A DNA stretch of 64,000 bases, from positions 1 through 64,000 of the forward strand of contig NZ_UQJH01000005.1 of NCBI RefSeq assembly GCF_900541275.1, given 5' to 3'. The notes below the pieces were generated by a model. It ran no database searches, was not told where the DNA came from, and saw only the letters and a list, made by a program, of their open reading frames with translations. Source of the stretch: an uncultured Porphyromonas sp. (GTDB lineage Bacteria; Bacteroidota; Bacteroidia; Bacteroidales; Porphyromonadaceae). The position numbers were made by a program, and so were the translations under genes. The stretch's first letter is position 1. Each line of letters opens with the position of its first letter. Below are positions 52,115 to 61,369 of this stretch, piece by piece.

Positions 52115-52953
52115 GTGATACGATACGGATAGCCGCTGTGACGATGGCGCGTAACGACTCCTTCTTCCTCTCCCGATGGATCCGCTACTACGGACGAGAG
52201 CTGGGGTACGATCACCTCTATGTATACCTCGATGGGGAGGATCAGGAGATCCCAGTCGGCACACCGGAGGAGGTCCATATCACGAAACTGCCCCATCGGT
52301 CTCTCTCTCGCTCGGCAGGCGATAAGTATCGCATCGGACTCCTGACGAGACTAGCTCATCATCTGCTCGATGAGGGGTACGATCTAATCCTCGGGACCGA
52401 CAGTGACGAATTCGTCGTGCCCGACCCTCGGACCGGTCTCTCTCTGAGGGAGTACCTCTCGGAGCACCGACCGGAGAGCCACGCTTCAGCTCTGGGACTT
52501 GACCTGGGACAGCGACTTGACGAAGAGGCTCCTCTGGATCCCGATCGCTCCCTCCTCGAGCAGCGTCGCTATGCCGTGCTAACCGCTCGCTACACTAAGA
52601 GCTGCATCCTCACCCGCCCTCTCGACTGGGGAAGCGGCTTCCACAGAGTGAGGGGGCACAACCTCCACATCCTTCCCGATCTCTACCTGATCCATGCCGG
52701 TTACTGCGACCTCGAGATGGTGAAAGCACGGCAGGGCGAGCGGGGTGTGGACTGGGGAAATCACCTCTCCCGACGTGCGAGGACCATTCACTTCACCTCC
52801 ACCCGCACACCTATTGACGCAGATCGAATCCTGAGAAGGGCGCGCCGCCTACAGAGACTCTTTCGCCCCCTCTTTGCCTGGAATAAGCCACTCATGCCCG
52901 GTCGCAAGCGGGTAGTCAGGCTGCCCGAGCGCTTCAGATCCATAGATATATGA
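52111..52953 (+). CDS. Glycosyltransferase family 2_4 / GT92-like
   Basis: 280 residues. AVTMARNDSFFLSRWIRYY at the N-terminus, a DSDEF acidic site (GTDSDEFVVP) and a later histidine-rich HNLHILPDLYLIHAGYC are typical of this family. It differs from the flanking GT2 paralogues. Overlaps both neighbours by 4 bp (ATGA), so the operon is strictly coupled. Confidence 0.85.
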   Translation: MSDTIRIAAVTMARNDSFFLSRWIRYYGRELGYDHLYVYLDGEDQEIPVGTPEEVHITKLPHRSLSRSAGDKYRIGLLTRLAHHLLDEGYDLILGTDSDEFVVPDPRTGLSLREYLSEHRPESHASALGLDLGQRLDEEAPLDPDRSLLEQRRYAVLTARYTKSCILTRPLDWGSGFHRVRGHNLHILPDLYLIHAGYCDLEMVKARQGERGVDWGNHLSRRARTIHFTSTRTPIDADRILRRARRLQRLFRPLFAWNKPLMPGRKRVVRLPERFRSIDI

Positions 52954-53774
52954 CTCCACTCATCACCGTGATCATCCCCTGCTACAATGGGGCAAAGTAT
53001 GTGCATCGCTGCCTCGACTCGATCCGGCGGCAGAGCTTCCGAGACCTGGAGGTGCTGCTGATCGACGACGGTAGTACGGATGACTCTGTCGCCCTCGCTG
53101 CGGAGTATACGGAGGTGACGGTGATCTCCAATGACTCAAATAGAGGCCTCGCCTACACCCGAAATAGAGGGATACAGCTGGCGCATGGGCGGTACGTCCA
53201 CTTCCTCGATGTCGACGACCGGGTCAGCTCCGACTACTACCTCCGGATGGCAGAGTCAGCACAGGCTACCGGTGCGGATATCGTGATCGGCGGTGCGGTC
53301 TTCCAAGGGCGGTACTACCATAATCAGCGTTTCTCGCAGATCAAGACCTATACCGGGCGATCCAAGTACTGCATTACCTATCCCGGTCGCTGGGGCTACT
53401 CGGTGCTCTACCTCTTCCGCACCTCACTGCTACGGGAGCATCAGATAACCTTCCCCGAGGGACGCCTTATGGAGGATATCCCCTTTACCATCCGAGCCTT
53501 TTATTTCGCACAAAAGGTCTCCACCGCCATTGATGCCGAGTATCTCTACATCCGCAACGAGGGCTCGATCCTGACTACCCGGGACGAGGCTCATAAGCTG
53601 AGGCGAAGGAGAGACAGGCAATTGTCACGGGAGGAGGTTCGCCGATTTGCGGAGGAGAAGGGCGAGCGCATACCGGGGGTGAATGGTGGCTTCCTCCGCT
53701 TCGGACTCGAGTACCTCCGCCGCAGGCTCTTTGCCTCTCGTCAGACCGATCTTACAGAAGAACTCAAGCCATGA
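52950..53774 (+). CDS. GT2-type glycosyltransferase 2
   Basis: 274 residues. VIIPCYNGAKYV, LLIDDGSTDD and LDVDDRVS motifs of GT-A family 2. Paralogue of the 51284 and 53771 products; sequence differs mainly in the acceptor-binding C-terminal half, so distinct acceptor sugars are likely. Overlaps both neighbours by 4 bp. Confidence 0.92.
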   Translation: MTPLITVIIPCYNGAKYVHRCLDSIRRQSFRDLEVLLIDDGSTDDSVALAAEYTEVTVISNDSNRGLAYTRNRGIQLAHGRYVHFLDVDDRVSSDYYLRMAESAQATGADIVIGGAVFQGRYYHNQRFSQIKTYTGRSKYCITYPGRWGYSVLYLFRTSLLREHQITFPEGRLMEDIPFTIRAFYFAQKVSTAIDAEYLYIRNEGSILTTRDEAHKLRRRRDRQLSREEVRRFAEEKGERIPGVNGGFLRFGLEYLRRRLFASRQTDLTEELKP

Positions 53775-54574
53775 ATCCCAAGCCACTTGTCACGATCATC
53801 ATCCCCTGCTATAATGGCGAGAAGTACGTCGACCGCTGCCTCGACCGCATCCACGAGCAGGACTATGAGGAGCTGGAGGTGCTCTTCATCGACGACTGTA
53901 GCAGTGACGGCTCCGTAGAGAGGGCTTCGCGCTATCCCGGGGTGACCGTCCTCCGAAATGAGCAGAATGGTGGCAGCTCCTACACCCGCAACAGAGGGAT
54001 CGGGGAGGCAAGGGGGAAGTACATCCACTTCTTCGACGTAGATGACCAGATCAGCAGTCACTTCTACGAGCGACTCGTAGAGGCGGCTGAGCGGAACGAT
54101 GCCGATATGGCTTTCGCAGGTATGGTCAATGAGGCGGCACCGCAGTACACACAGCTCTTCACCAAGGAGCGGGTCTTCTCCGATGTGGAGGAGAAGATGC
54201 GCGCTACTTATGTCGGCAAGTGGGGCTACGCCTGGCGCTACCTAATCAGGACCGATCTTATCCGAGAGCACGAGCTCAGTTTCCCTCTTGGGCGGTACTG
54301 CGAGGATCTGCCATTCTCCTTCCGAGCGGTCTACTACGCTGATCGCATCGTCACCGTCCCCGGGGCGGAGTATTTCTATAGGCGAAATGAGGGATCACTC
54401 CTGCTAGATCCGGATCGACACAAAGCGGTACAGGCAGATCGGCAGGAGATGATAGCCGATATCCGTTGCTTTGCGAGAGACCACCACTTCCGTATCCCTG
54501 GGCTGGAGGTGGGGCGTCTACCGTATCTCCTTCGCAAGATCCGCTATCTCCTTTTTCCGCCAAGACGCGGCTGA
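53771..54574 (+). CDS. GT2-type glycosyltransferase 3
   Basis: 267 residues. IIIPCYNGEKYV, FIDDCSSDGS and FFDVDDQIS motifs. Third member of the paralogous GT2 set and last gene of the operon. It converges with the truncated recombinase gene, whose stop lies 8 bp away. Confidence 0.92.
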   Translation: MNPKPLVTIIIPCYNGEKYVDRCLDRIHEQDYEELEVLFIDDCSSDGSVERASRYPGVTVLRNEQNGGSSYTRNRGIGEARGKYIHFFDVDDQISSHFYERLVEAAERNDADMAFAGMVNEAAPQYTQLFTKERVFSDVEEKMRATYVGKWGYAWRYLIRTDLIREHELSFPLGRYCEDLPFSFRAVYYADRIVTVPGAEYFYRRNEGSLLLDPDRHKAVQADRQEMIADIRCFARDHHFRIPGLEVGRLPYLLRKIRYLLFPPRRG

Positions 54575-54582
54575 CGAGGGAA

Positions 54583-55182
54583 TTACTTATTGCGGGGATG
54601 GTGGGTGAGGATCTCGTCGCGGAGGCCGGTCAGCTCGACGTGGGTGTAGATCTCCGTCGTCGCGATGTCGGCATGCCCGAGCATATCCCGGATGGCGGAG
54701 AGGGAGGCGCCACCCTCCAGTAGGTGGGTGGCAAAGGAGTGGCGTAGGGTGTGCGGGGAGATGGGCTTCTGGATGCCGGCCTCCTTTGCCAGCTCCTTGA
54801 TCACCATAAATACCATCTGCCTCGAGAGCGGTCGCCCGAGACGGCTCAGGAAGAGGTAGTCCCGGTAGCCGGGCTTCTCGTGGATCTCCTGCCGGATCGG
54901 GATGTAGTCCTCTATCCGCGCCACCGCTGTGTCGGACATCGGTATGAGCCGTTCCTTGCTCCCCTTCCCCATCACTCGGAGGTACTTGTGCTCGAGGAAG
55001 ATGTGCTCGTACTTTAGCTCGCAGCACTCGCTGACCCGCAGCCCGCAGCTGTAGAGTAGCTCCAGCATAGCGGCATTGCGTACGCCGTGAGCCGTACTCA
55101 GGTCGATGCTGTCGATCAGCCGGTCGATCTCCTCCACCGTCAGCACCTCCGGCAGGCGCCGGACCGGCTCTGACAGAGAATA
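54583..55182 (-). pseudogene. Tyrosine recombinase (XerD-like) lacking its N-terminal domain
   Basis: The catalytic domain is complete: the CGLRVSE arginine, GKGSKER, HTLRHSFATHLL, GHADI and the EIYTH tyrosine, ending at 54583. The frame continues upstream of the first usable start (GTG at 55146) as SLSEPVRRLPEVLTVEEID, the normal XerD linker, but then meets TAG at 55185-55183. Upstream DNA does not encode the usual core-binding (SAM-like) domain, so about 100 residues are missing. It is probably an inactive remnant, unless a 187-residue form is made. Sequencing error is an unlikely explanation because no N-terminal sequence is found in any frame. Confidence 0.75.
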
Positions 55183-55473
55183 CTATTGCCTACGTGCTAT
55201 GCGCACAGTTGTGTACGTCTCGGTGGATAGTTGTGGCGGGTGACTGTGGTCAATACAAGTCAAAGCTTTCCTCAAATGAGTAGAGGTGTGGGAGGAGGTG
55301 TAGTTGCGGTTACTCCCCCGTAAGATCGGCTACCTCACCTACTCTCATTTCATTAGCCACACGTGCAGATTCGCCCATCTGAGGAATAGTGAGGTGAGGG
55401 GATCTCTAAATACATCAGATGGTACTCTTATACCTACGATGAGCCATCAATGGGTTGTTATTCTGGGATCTCA
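55183..55473. other. Gene-free stretch upstream of the B12 operon
   Basis: No gene recognised. An imperfect inverted repeat (CCTCACCTACT near 55333 and AGTGAGGTGAGG near 55389-55400) brackets about 45 bp. Confidence 0.4.
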
Positions 55474-55504
55474 TTTGTGGGGAATGAAAAAAATAGTAAT
55501 ATTG
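55474..55504 (+). promoter_or_regulatory. Promoter of the B12 operon
   Basis: TTTG at 55474-55477, a 19-base gap, then TAATATTG at 55497-55504 (one mismatch to TAnnTTTG), just before the riboswitch. It fits Bacteroidetes -33/-7 spacing. Confidence 0.55.
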
Positions 55505-55510
55505 CGAGCA

Positions 55511-55705
55511 CATACTCTGGTGTCGTCTGCCTTATGTCTAAGGGTAAGACGATGAAAAGGGAATCAGGTGCAAAACCTGAGCAGACCCACTGCCGTAAGC
55601 TTCACTATGAAGCTCCCCGCACACTCTATTAGATCCACTGTTGCCACTATGGTAATGGGAAGGATGTGAGGGGGAGGAAGCAAGCCGGAAGACCTGCCAC
55701 GAGTA
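55511..55705 (+). ncRNA. Cobalamin (AdoCbl-class) riboswitch
   Basis: The conserved cobalamin core is present in order. GGGAA-TCA-GGTG-CAAAACC (from 55559) leads to GCAGACCCACTGCCGTAA (55581-55598). GCCACTATGGTAATGGGAAGG follows at 55643-55663. The B12 box AAGCCGGAAGACCTGCC lies at 55682-55698. It sits in the leader of the lipoprotein/BtuB/BtuG operon (start codon at 55866) and should reduce its expression when B12 is plentiful. No strong poly-U terminator follows; a GAGCT/AGCTC hairpin at about 55717-55738 may help, so translational control is also possible. Confidence 0.92.
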
Positions 55706-55865
55706 TATGAGATGTGAGCTTCGGGGAATGAGGAGCTCCATCATCGGTGTGTTTTTCCCGCTTTGACGTAGAGGGTGCTGATTGTACTCAATCGCTCACC
55801 GACCACATCCTCACCCCACACAGGAGGAGTTTATTTAACTTTTATATCATCTTACTGAGTAGAGT

Positions 55866-58043
55866 ATGACAAAAAACACAGGTCGAGTCTTGTCGCTGTT
55901 GGCTGTCCTCGTGATAGCCTTGGGTTGCTCCTATGACGACAGCGGTCTCTGGAAGGAGGTCGACAAGATCAAAACAGAGCTCAAGCAGCTGAGAGATCAG
56001 ATCACATCTGCACAGACTGTAGTAGACGCCCTCTCCAAAGGGAATGTGATCACGGGTGTGACACCTCTTCCCGATAATGAGGGATGGAGAATCACTCTGA
56101 GTGGCAATGCACAGCCGATAGAGATCCGGAATGGGAAACCGGCTGAGGTCAATATCGCCAAGGAGGGAGACCGCTTCTACTGGGTACTTATCCAGCCTGA
56201 TGGGACTCAGGTCTTCCTCACAGATAAGGAGGGCAATAAGATCCCCGTCACAGGCAATGATGGAGCTCCCGGTGCCACCGGGGAGAAGGGTGAGCCCGGT
56301 GCCCCGGGAGAGAAGGGTGAGCCCGGTGCCCCCGGGGAGAAGGGAGAGCCCGGTGCCCCCGGGGAGAAGGGAGAGCCCGGTGCCCCGGGAGAGAAGGGAG
56401 AGCCCGGTGCCCCGGGACACTCTCCCTCGATTGCCATTGATAGTGATGGCTTCTGGACTGTTGACGGAGAGAGACTGAAAGACCCTGATGGGAAAGAGGT
56501 CAAAGCTCAGGGAGACTCCTTCTTCAAGGATGTCAGGGTTGACAAGAGAAAGGGCGTGGTTGTCTTCACGCTCGCCGGAGGAGAGTCCTTCACCCTGCCG
56601 ATAGCCGGAGCCACTCATCTTCATATCAATGAGCCTAAGGGAGCTCCGTACCACTCCTTTGAGTACGGAGAGAAGACACGATCCATCAAGCTGGATGCTG
56701 AGGGCATCCAAGACCTGACGATCGCCAAGCAGCCTGACGGCTGGACAGTCCGCATCGGTCAGAATTTCCCCCTCGCCATAGAGGTAACTCCTCCGGCATC
56801 GGGCTCCTACTGCTCTGGTGGGATCATCGTCGTGGAGGGAGTGGATGCAGACGGGAAGCTCTATCGAGCCTCCACAGATGTGAGAGTAGCCGACTTTACC
56901 GACCCGAGGGGTGTCTTCGTCGTCGTGGAGGGCAATATGACCGACTCCAATGGGATGCTGATGTACTACGATGGGGAAGGGAGAGAGTACCGGCACATCT
57001 TCCGCAACGCTAATCCCGGCAAGACGATTGGCAATGTGGTGCAGGATATGTTCATCTACAAGGACAAGGTCTATCTCATCACTCAGAATGGTACGCGTAA
57101 GGATCTTGGCGGAGAGGGAAGGCTCGTCATCTGTGATCTCAAGACGATGAAGATGCTCAGCAAGGATGCCCTTGACATCCCGATCACCGATCCTAAGGCC
57201 AATGGTGCCCATGCATGGCCTCAGCACCTGATCGTCACCAGTCCCACTCAGATCTTCATCCAGTATGGCTCGTCTGACTATGAGCGAACGGGCGGTATGC
57301 GAGAGATCACCCTGGCAGACGATAAGGTGACAAAGATCTCCGAAGACATTGAGGGAACCTATGGTCTCTGGACAAAAGAGAATGCCATCAAGGCCAGAAT
57401 GATCCTCTCCAAGGGGAAGATCTACTTCGCTCATGGTCACGGTGTAAGCATCTTGGACCCCACGACATCAAAGGTCATCAAGACGGTGAAGATGGAGGGA
57501 CGGCAGTGTAAGGACGTGGTCAAGGGTGCCAATGGGAACCTATTTGCATTCTTTGCCGGCACCTTTACCGGAAATATGCAGTGGGGAGCTCAATTCACTT
57601 CTAACCCGCTGATCGTGGAGCTGGATAAGGAGGGGAATATCATCGATCAAGCAGAGGCTCCGGCACAGATCACACTCCCCATTGCCACATGGTCACCCAA
57701 CATAGGTGCCTGTGCATCCTTCACTGATCCTTACCTCTACTTCAGGGGTACCTCAGACTTCAATTCCTATACGGCCGCTCGGTACAATTATGAGGCCGAC
57801 ACCTTTGACAGTCAGTACATCATCACCCCTTATGTCAATTACGGATATATGGGTGTCGATAAGTATACCGGGAAGCTGTGGATAGGGACCTCCAAGGACT
57901 ATACCACAAGTACGGTATTCAATTACACTGTCGGTGACCAGCCTGCTCCTGTAGGGGAGTTCTTCTACGGCTCGAGAGAGGGCGCTAGCCCGGCGGGCGT
58001 GGACTTCTACTACCGGTTCACGAATGAGTGGATCAATAAGTAA
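55866..58043 (+). CDS. B12-regulated lipoprotein: DUF4988, collagen-like stalk, BtuG-like propeller
   Basis: 725 residues. Lipobox ALGC with Cys21. Residues 28-60 form a heptad-patterned coiled coil (LWKEVDKIKTELKQLRDQI) leading to a DUF4988-type domain (60-130). Residues 134-184 are 17 Gly-X-Y triplets, built from five 27-bp repeats encoding EKGEPGAPG (56283-56417). A beta-sandwich (185-340) precedes a region from about 350 to the end (VFVVVEGNMTDSNGMLMYYD, repeated short VYLIT, IYFAHGHGVS and LYFRG strands) that resembles the DUF5074/YncE-like propeller of BtuG. First gene of the riboswitch operon. Inference: a surface B12-binding propeller held out on a trimeric collagen-type stalk. Confidence 0.85.
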   Translation: MTKNTGRVLSLLAVLVIALGCSYDDSGLWKEVDKIKTELKQLRDQITSAQTVVDALSKGNVITGVTPLPDNEGWRITLSGNAQPIEIRNGKPAEVNIAKEGDRFYWVLIQPDGTQVFLTDKEGNKIPVTGNDGAPGATGEKGEPGAPGEKGEPGAPGEKGEPGAPGEKGEPGAPGEKGEPGAPGHSPSIAIDSDGFWTVDGERLKDPDGKEVKAQGDSFFKDVRVDKRKGVVVFTLAGGESFTLPIAGATHLHINEPKGAPYHSFEYGEKTRSIKLDAEGIQDLTIAKQPDGWTVRIGQNFPLAIEVTPPASGSYCSGGIIVVEGVDADGKLYRASTDVRVADFTDPRGVFVVVEGNMTDSNGMLMYYDGEGREYRHIFRNANPGKTIGNVVQDMFIYKDKVYLITQNGTRKDLGGEGRLVICDLKTMKMLSKDALDIPITDPKANGAHAWPQHLIVTSPTQIFIQYGSSDYERTGGMREITLADDKVTKISEDIEGTYGLWTKENAIKARMILSKGKIYFAHGHGVSILDPTTSKVIKTVKMEGRQCKDVVKGANGNLFAFFAGTFTGNMQWGAQFTSNPLIVELDKEGNIIDQAEAPAQITLPIATWSPNIGACASFTDPYLYFRGTSDFNSYTAARYNYEADTFDSQYIITPYVNYGYMGVDKYTGKLWIGTSKDYTTSTVFNYTVGDQPAPVGEFFYGSREGASPAGVDFYYRFTNEWINK

Positions 58044-58111
58044 CCGATAGATCAATAGCCTGCATTCCTTTGGTTAGGAGTGCAGGCACAAGTAGAGCGA
58101 AGAGAGTCAGA

Positions 58112-60142
58112 GTGGTGATAAAGAGAAGGTCTATAGGTGCCCTGCTTTTCCTACTGTACGCTGTCACCTGCTCCTGCCGTCTCTCGGCACAGAGCAGTCT
58201 CTCGGATACGCTCTTTCGCCTCCCCGAAGTGGTCGTGCAGGAGACTATCCGGAGACAAGAGGTGATCCGGGGACAGGTGCTTGAGGGACCCTCACTGCAG
58301 CGGATGAGTACATTCTCTATAGCGGATGCGGTGCGCTTCTTCTCGGGTGTACAGATCAAGGACTATGGAGGTATTGGCGGACTCAAGACGATCAATATCA
58401 GAGGTATGGGCTCCCAGCATGTCGGGATATTCTATGACGGGATAGAGGTGGGAAACGCCCAAAACGGACAAGTCGACCTCGGGAAATTTTCAATGGACAA
58501 CATCGCATCCATTTCCCTCTACAATGGTCAGAGGAGTATGATCTTCCAGCCGGCTAAGGACTTTGGCAGTGCCGGCTCTGTATACATCAAGACACGTAAT
58601 CCGAGCTTCATTGATGGCAAGGAGAGTAATCTCCGACTTACAGCGAGGGGTGGCTCATTCGGCTACCTATCATCCTCCATCCTCTGGGAGCGTAAACTGC
58701 CTCGGCACTATGCCATAGGTGCCAACGCCGAGGTTATCCGATCTCGCGGCAATTACCCCTTCAAGTACCGACGACTGTTTCAAGACGGAGTGACGGCATA
58801 CGACACTACTGCATACCGAGAGAATAGCGATATCACAGCTTATCGTGTAGAGGCATCTCTCTACAAGACCCTCGAGAATGGAGCATGGGACATACACGGA
58901 TACTACTACCAGTCTCACAGAGGTCTGCCCGGTCCCATCATCAGAAATGTCTTTAAGCACGGGCAGCGGCTCACTGATGAGAACGCTTTCGTCCAGAGTA
59001 AATACAGTATGGACTTCTCCGATCTCTATGCCCTGAAGCTTAATGTCAAGTATGCCAATGACTACACCCGATATGTCGATGATGAGTGGACCAGCCCCAC
59101 CTATGTGGACAACGAGTACCTGCAGCATGAGGTGTACCTATCAGCGGCCAACTTACTCCGTATACGCCCCTGGTGGCATATCAGTCTCTCGACGGACTAC
59201 CAGTATAATATGATGAAGGCCAATCTAGTCAACTTCTCCGAGCCTACACGACACACCGCCCTCATCGCCTTGGCGACACAGCTCCGCTGGGGATCCTTGC
59301 TGATACTCCAGCTCAGCGGTCTTGAGACGATTGTCCGGGAGACGGTAAAGAGAAATGCAGCTGCCCCACCGAAGGACATTTTCACTCCCTCCGTCTTTCT
59401 CTCCTACAAGCCGTGGGAGGAGCACGATCTCACCATCGATGCTTTCTACAAGCGCATCTTCAGGATGCCGACCTTCAATGACCTGTACTACACATTTATA
59501 GGCAATGCTGCCCTTAGGCCGGAGTACACCAGACAGCTCAGTCTCGGGGTACACTACGATCTGGAGCGCTCCGAGGGGTGGCTGCGGAAAGTCGATCTCA
59601 AGGCAGAGGCGTACCTAAATCACGTCACTGATAAGATCATCGCCGTCCCGGCAGGGAATATGTTTCGCTGGATGATGCTCAATCTCGGACAGGTGGAGGT
59701 CACCGGTCTGGAGCTCAATGCCTCTCTCGGGACAATGCTCCTACCGGACTTCGCCGTATCTTGCCGAGCCGGCTACACGTACCAGAGTGCCATTGATGTC
59801 ACCTCGAGTGAGGACAAGAACTATCGACACCAGATCATCTACATTCCCAGGCACAGTGGCTCCTTCACGACGATGATGGACTACAAGAGTTGGGGCGTGA
59901 ATTACAGCTTCATCTATACCGGCATACGATACAATGCTAAGTACAACGATGTGAATAGTCGTATGCTCCCATGGTACACAAGCGATCTCTCCTTCCGGAA
60001 GGCCTTCACCGGCTTTGGCGGGAAGGGGCTTATCAGGACCTCCGTGGATATCAATAACATCTTTGATCAGCACTATGATGTGGTGCTGAATTACCCGATG
60101 CCGGGACGTAATTATAAGCTTACTATTGCGCTGATCCTCTAA
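58112..60142 (+). CDS. btuB: BtuB-type TonB-dependent cobalamin receptor
   Basis: 676 residues from a GTG start at 58112 (58115 also possible), which gives a signal peptide IKRRSIGALLFLLYAVTCSC ending LSAQ; a TTG at 58070 is less likely and no ATG fits. LPEVVVQE is the TonB-box-like segment, followed by a plug (AVRFFSGVQIKDYGGIGG, NIRGMGSQHVGIFYDGI) and a barrel. It imports cobalamins across the outer membrane. Placement between the propeller lipoprotein and BtuG under a cobalamin riboswitch supports the B12 assignment more than the sequence alone. Confidence 0.9.
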   Translation: MVIKRRSIGALLFLLYAVTCSCRLSAQSSLSDTLFRLPEVVVQETIRRQEVIRGQVLEGPSLQRMSTFSIADAVRFFSGVQIKDYGGIGGLKTINIRGMGSQHVGIFYDGIEVGNAQNGQVDLGKFSMDNIASISLYNGQRSMIFQPAKDFGSAGSVYIKTRNPSFIDGKESNLRLTARGGSFGYLSSSILWERKLPRHYAIGANAEVIRSRGNYPFKYRRLFQDGVTAYDTTAYRENSDITAYRVEASLYKTLENGAWDIHGYYYQSHRGLPGPIIRNVFKHGQRLTDENAFVQSKYSMDFSDLYALKLNVKYANDYTRYVDDEWTSPTYVDNEYLQHEVYLSAANLLRIRPWWHISLSTDYQYNMMKANLVNFSEPTRHTALIALATQLRWGSLLILQLSGLETIVRETVKRNAAAPPKDIFTPSVFLSYKPWEEHDLTIDAFYKRIFRMPTFNDLYYTFIGNAALRPEYTRQLSLGVHYDLERSEGWLRKVDLKAEAYLNHVTDKIIAVPAGNMFRWMMLNLGQVEVTGLELNASLGTMLLPDFAVSCRAGYTYQSAIDVTSSEDKNYRHQIIYIPRHSGSFTTMMDYKSWGVNYSFIYTGIRYNAKYNDVNSRMLPWYTSDLSFRKAFTGFGGKGLIRTSVDINNIFDQHYDVVLNYPMPGRNYKLTIALIL

Positions 60143-60153
60143 GAAATACTGCC

Positions 60154-61356
60154 ATGATCCGGAGACTTACACATACTATCGCACTACTACTTATCTGCAG
60201 CCTGACTCTCGTAGGCTGCCGAGGGGAGTATGAGATCTTGCCCGTCGTCTCCAATGAGCTCAATATCCCTCACGAGGACTACAAGGATCTGAGAGGTTTT
60301 TATCTCCTAAACGAGGGTAATATGGGGAGTAACAAGGCGACTCTCGACTACTGTGATCTGAGCACCGGGGTGTACCATCGGAATGTCTATGCGGAAGCTA
60401 ATCCTCATATGGTCAAGGAGCTGGGTGACGTCGGCAATGACATTGGGATCTTCGGTAGTAAGCTGTACGCCGTGATCAATGTCTCCAATTTCATCGAAGT
60501 GATGGATGCACGCACAGCCAGGCATATCGGGATGATCAAGATCCCCAACGTGAGGTACATCATATTCAATGAAGCTAATGGTAAGGCCTACGCCTCGTCA
60601 TATGTGGCACCGGTGAAATTTGACCAAAACGCCCGTGTCGGCTATGTCGCAGAGATCGACACTGCTACGCTGGAGGTCACCCGGACCTGCAATGTAGGCT
60701 ATCAGCCGGAGGAGATGGTGATCTGGTACGACCGTAAGGAGAATAGGCAGAAGCTGTATGTAGCCAACTCCGGTGGCTATATGTTCCCCAATTACGACCA
60801 TACGATCTCCGTCATTGATCTCAATACCTTTACTCAAGAGAGGAAGATTGATGTGGACATTAACCTCCACCGACTGCGTAAGGGGAAGTTGTCTGAGGAT
60901 AGTAATGGACCACAGGAGCTAATCGTCACCAGCAGAGGAGACTATTATGATCATCCATCGAGGCTTTTCTTCATCGACCTTAAGACCGACCAGGTCATCG
61001 ATACTCTTAGCAAGGCGGTCACCAATCTCTACATCGACTACGAGACAGAAAAGGCCTACTTCTATGCCGTTGACTGGAGCTATAATACCCAGCAAAATAC
61101 CATCACCTATGGGACATTTGACATACGCACCCACGAGCTCACCTCCACCAACTTCATCAAGGATCACACGGAGGAGGACATACGCATACCTTATGGTATA
61201 GCGGTCAATCCTATCAATAAAGATATATACATCACAGACGCCCTTGACTACGTAACGCCTGGAGACTTGCGTTGCTACGGCAAGGACGGATACCTCAAGT
61301 GGAAGACCGACACCGGGGATATTCCCGGGCACTTTGCCTTCCTGTATCACAAATAA
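60154..61356 (+). CDS. btuG: BtuG-type surface cobalamin-binding propeller lipoprotein
   Basis: 400 residues. Lipobox LVGC with Cys22. FYLLNEGNMGSNKATLDYCD, GDVGNDIGIFGSKLYAVIN, RYIIFNEANGKAYASSYV, GYQPEEM and VANSGGY are the blade motifs of the seven-bladed propeller BtuG, known from Bacteroides to bind B12 very tightly and hand it to BtuB. It starts 11 bp after the btuB stop. Co-transcribed from the riboswitch leader. Confidence 0.9.
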   Translation: MIRRLTHTIALLLICSLTLVGCRGEYEILPVVSNELNIPHEDYKDLRGFYLLNEGNMGSNKATLDYCDLSTGVYHRNVYAEANPHMVKELGDVGNDIGIFGSKLYAVINVSNFIEVMDARTARHIGMIKIPNVRYIIFNEANGKAYASSYVAPVKFDQNARVGYVAEIDTATLEVTRTCNVGYQPEEMVIWYDRKENRQKLYVANSGGYMFPNYDHTISVIDLNTFTQERKIDVDINLHRLRKGKLSEDSNGPQELIVTSRGDYYDHPSRLFFIDLKTDQVIDTLSKAVTNLYIDYETEKAYFYAVDWSYNTQQNTITYGTFDIRTHELTSTNFIKDHTEEDIRIPYGIAVNPINKDIYITDALDYVTPGDLRCYGKDGYLKWKTDTGDIPGHFAFLYHK

Positions 61357-61369
61357 CTCATTCATGCCC

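Noticed and set aside
55842..57440. Minus-strand 532-codon frame opposite the DUF4988/propeller gene
   Set aside because: Low-complexity antisense product of the collagen repeats; the plus strand has a signal peptide and riboswitch leader.
58070..58111. TTG start for btuB 14 codons earlier
   Set aside because: It would put a polar, arginine-rich extension before the signal peptide.
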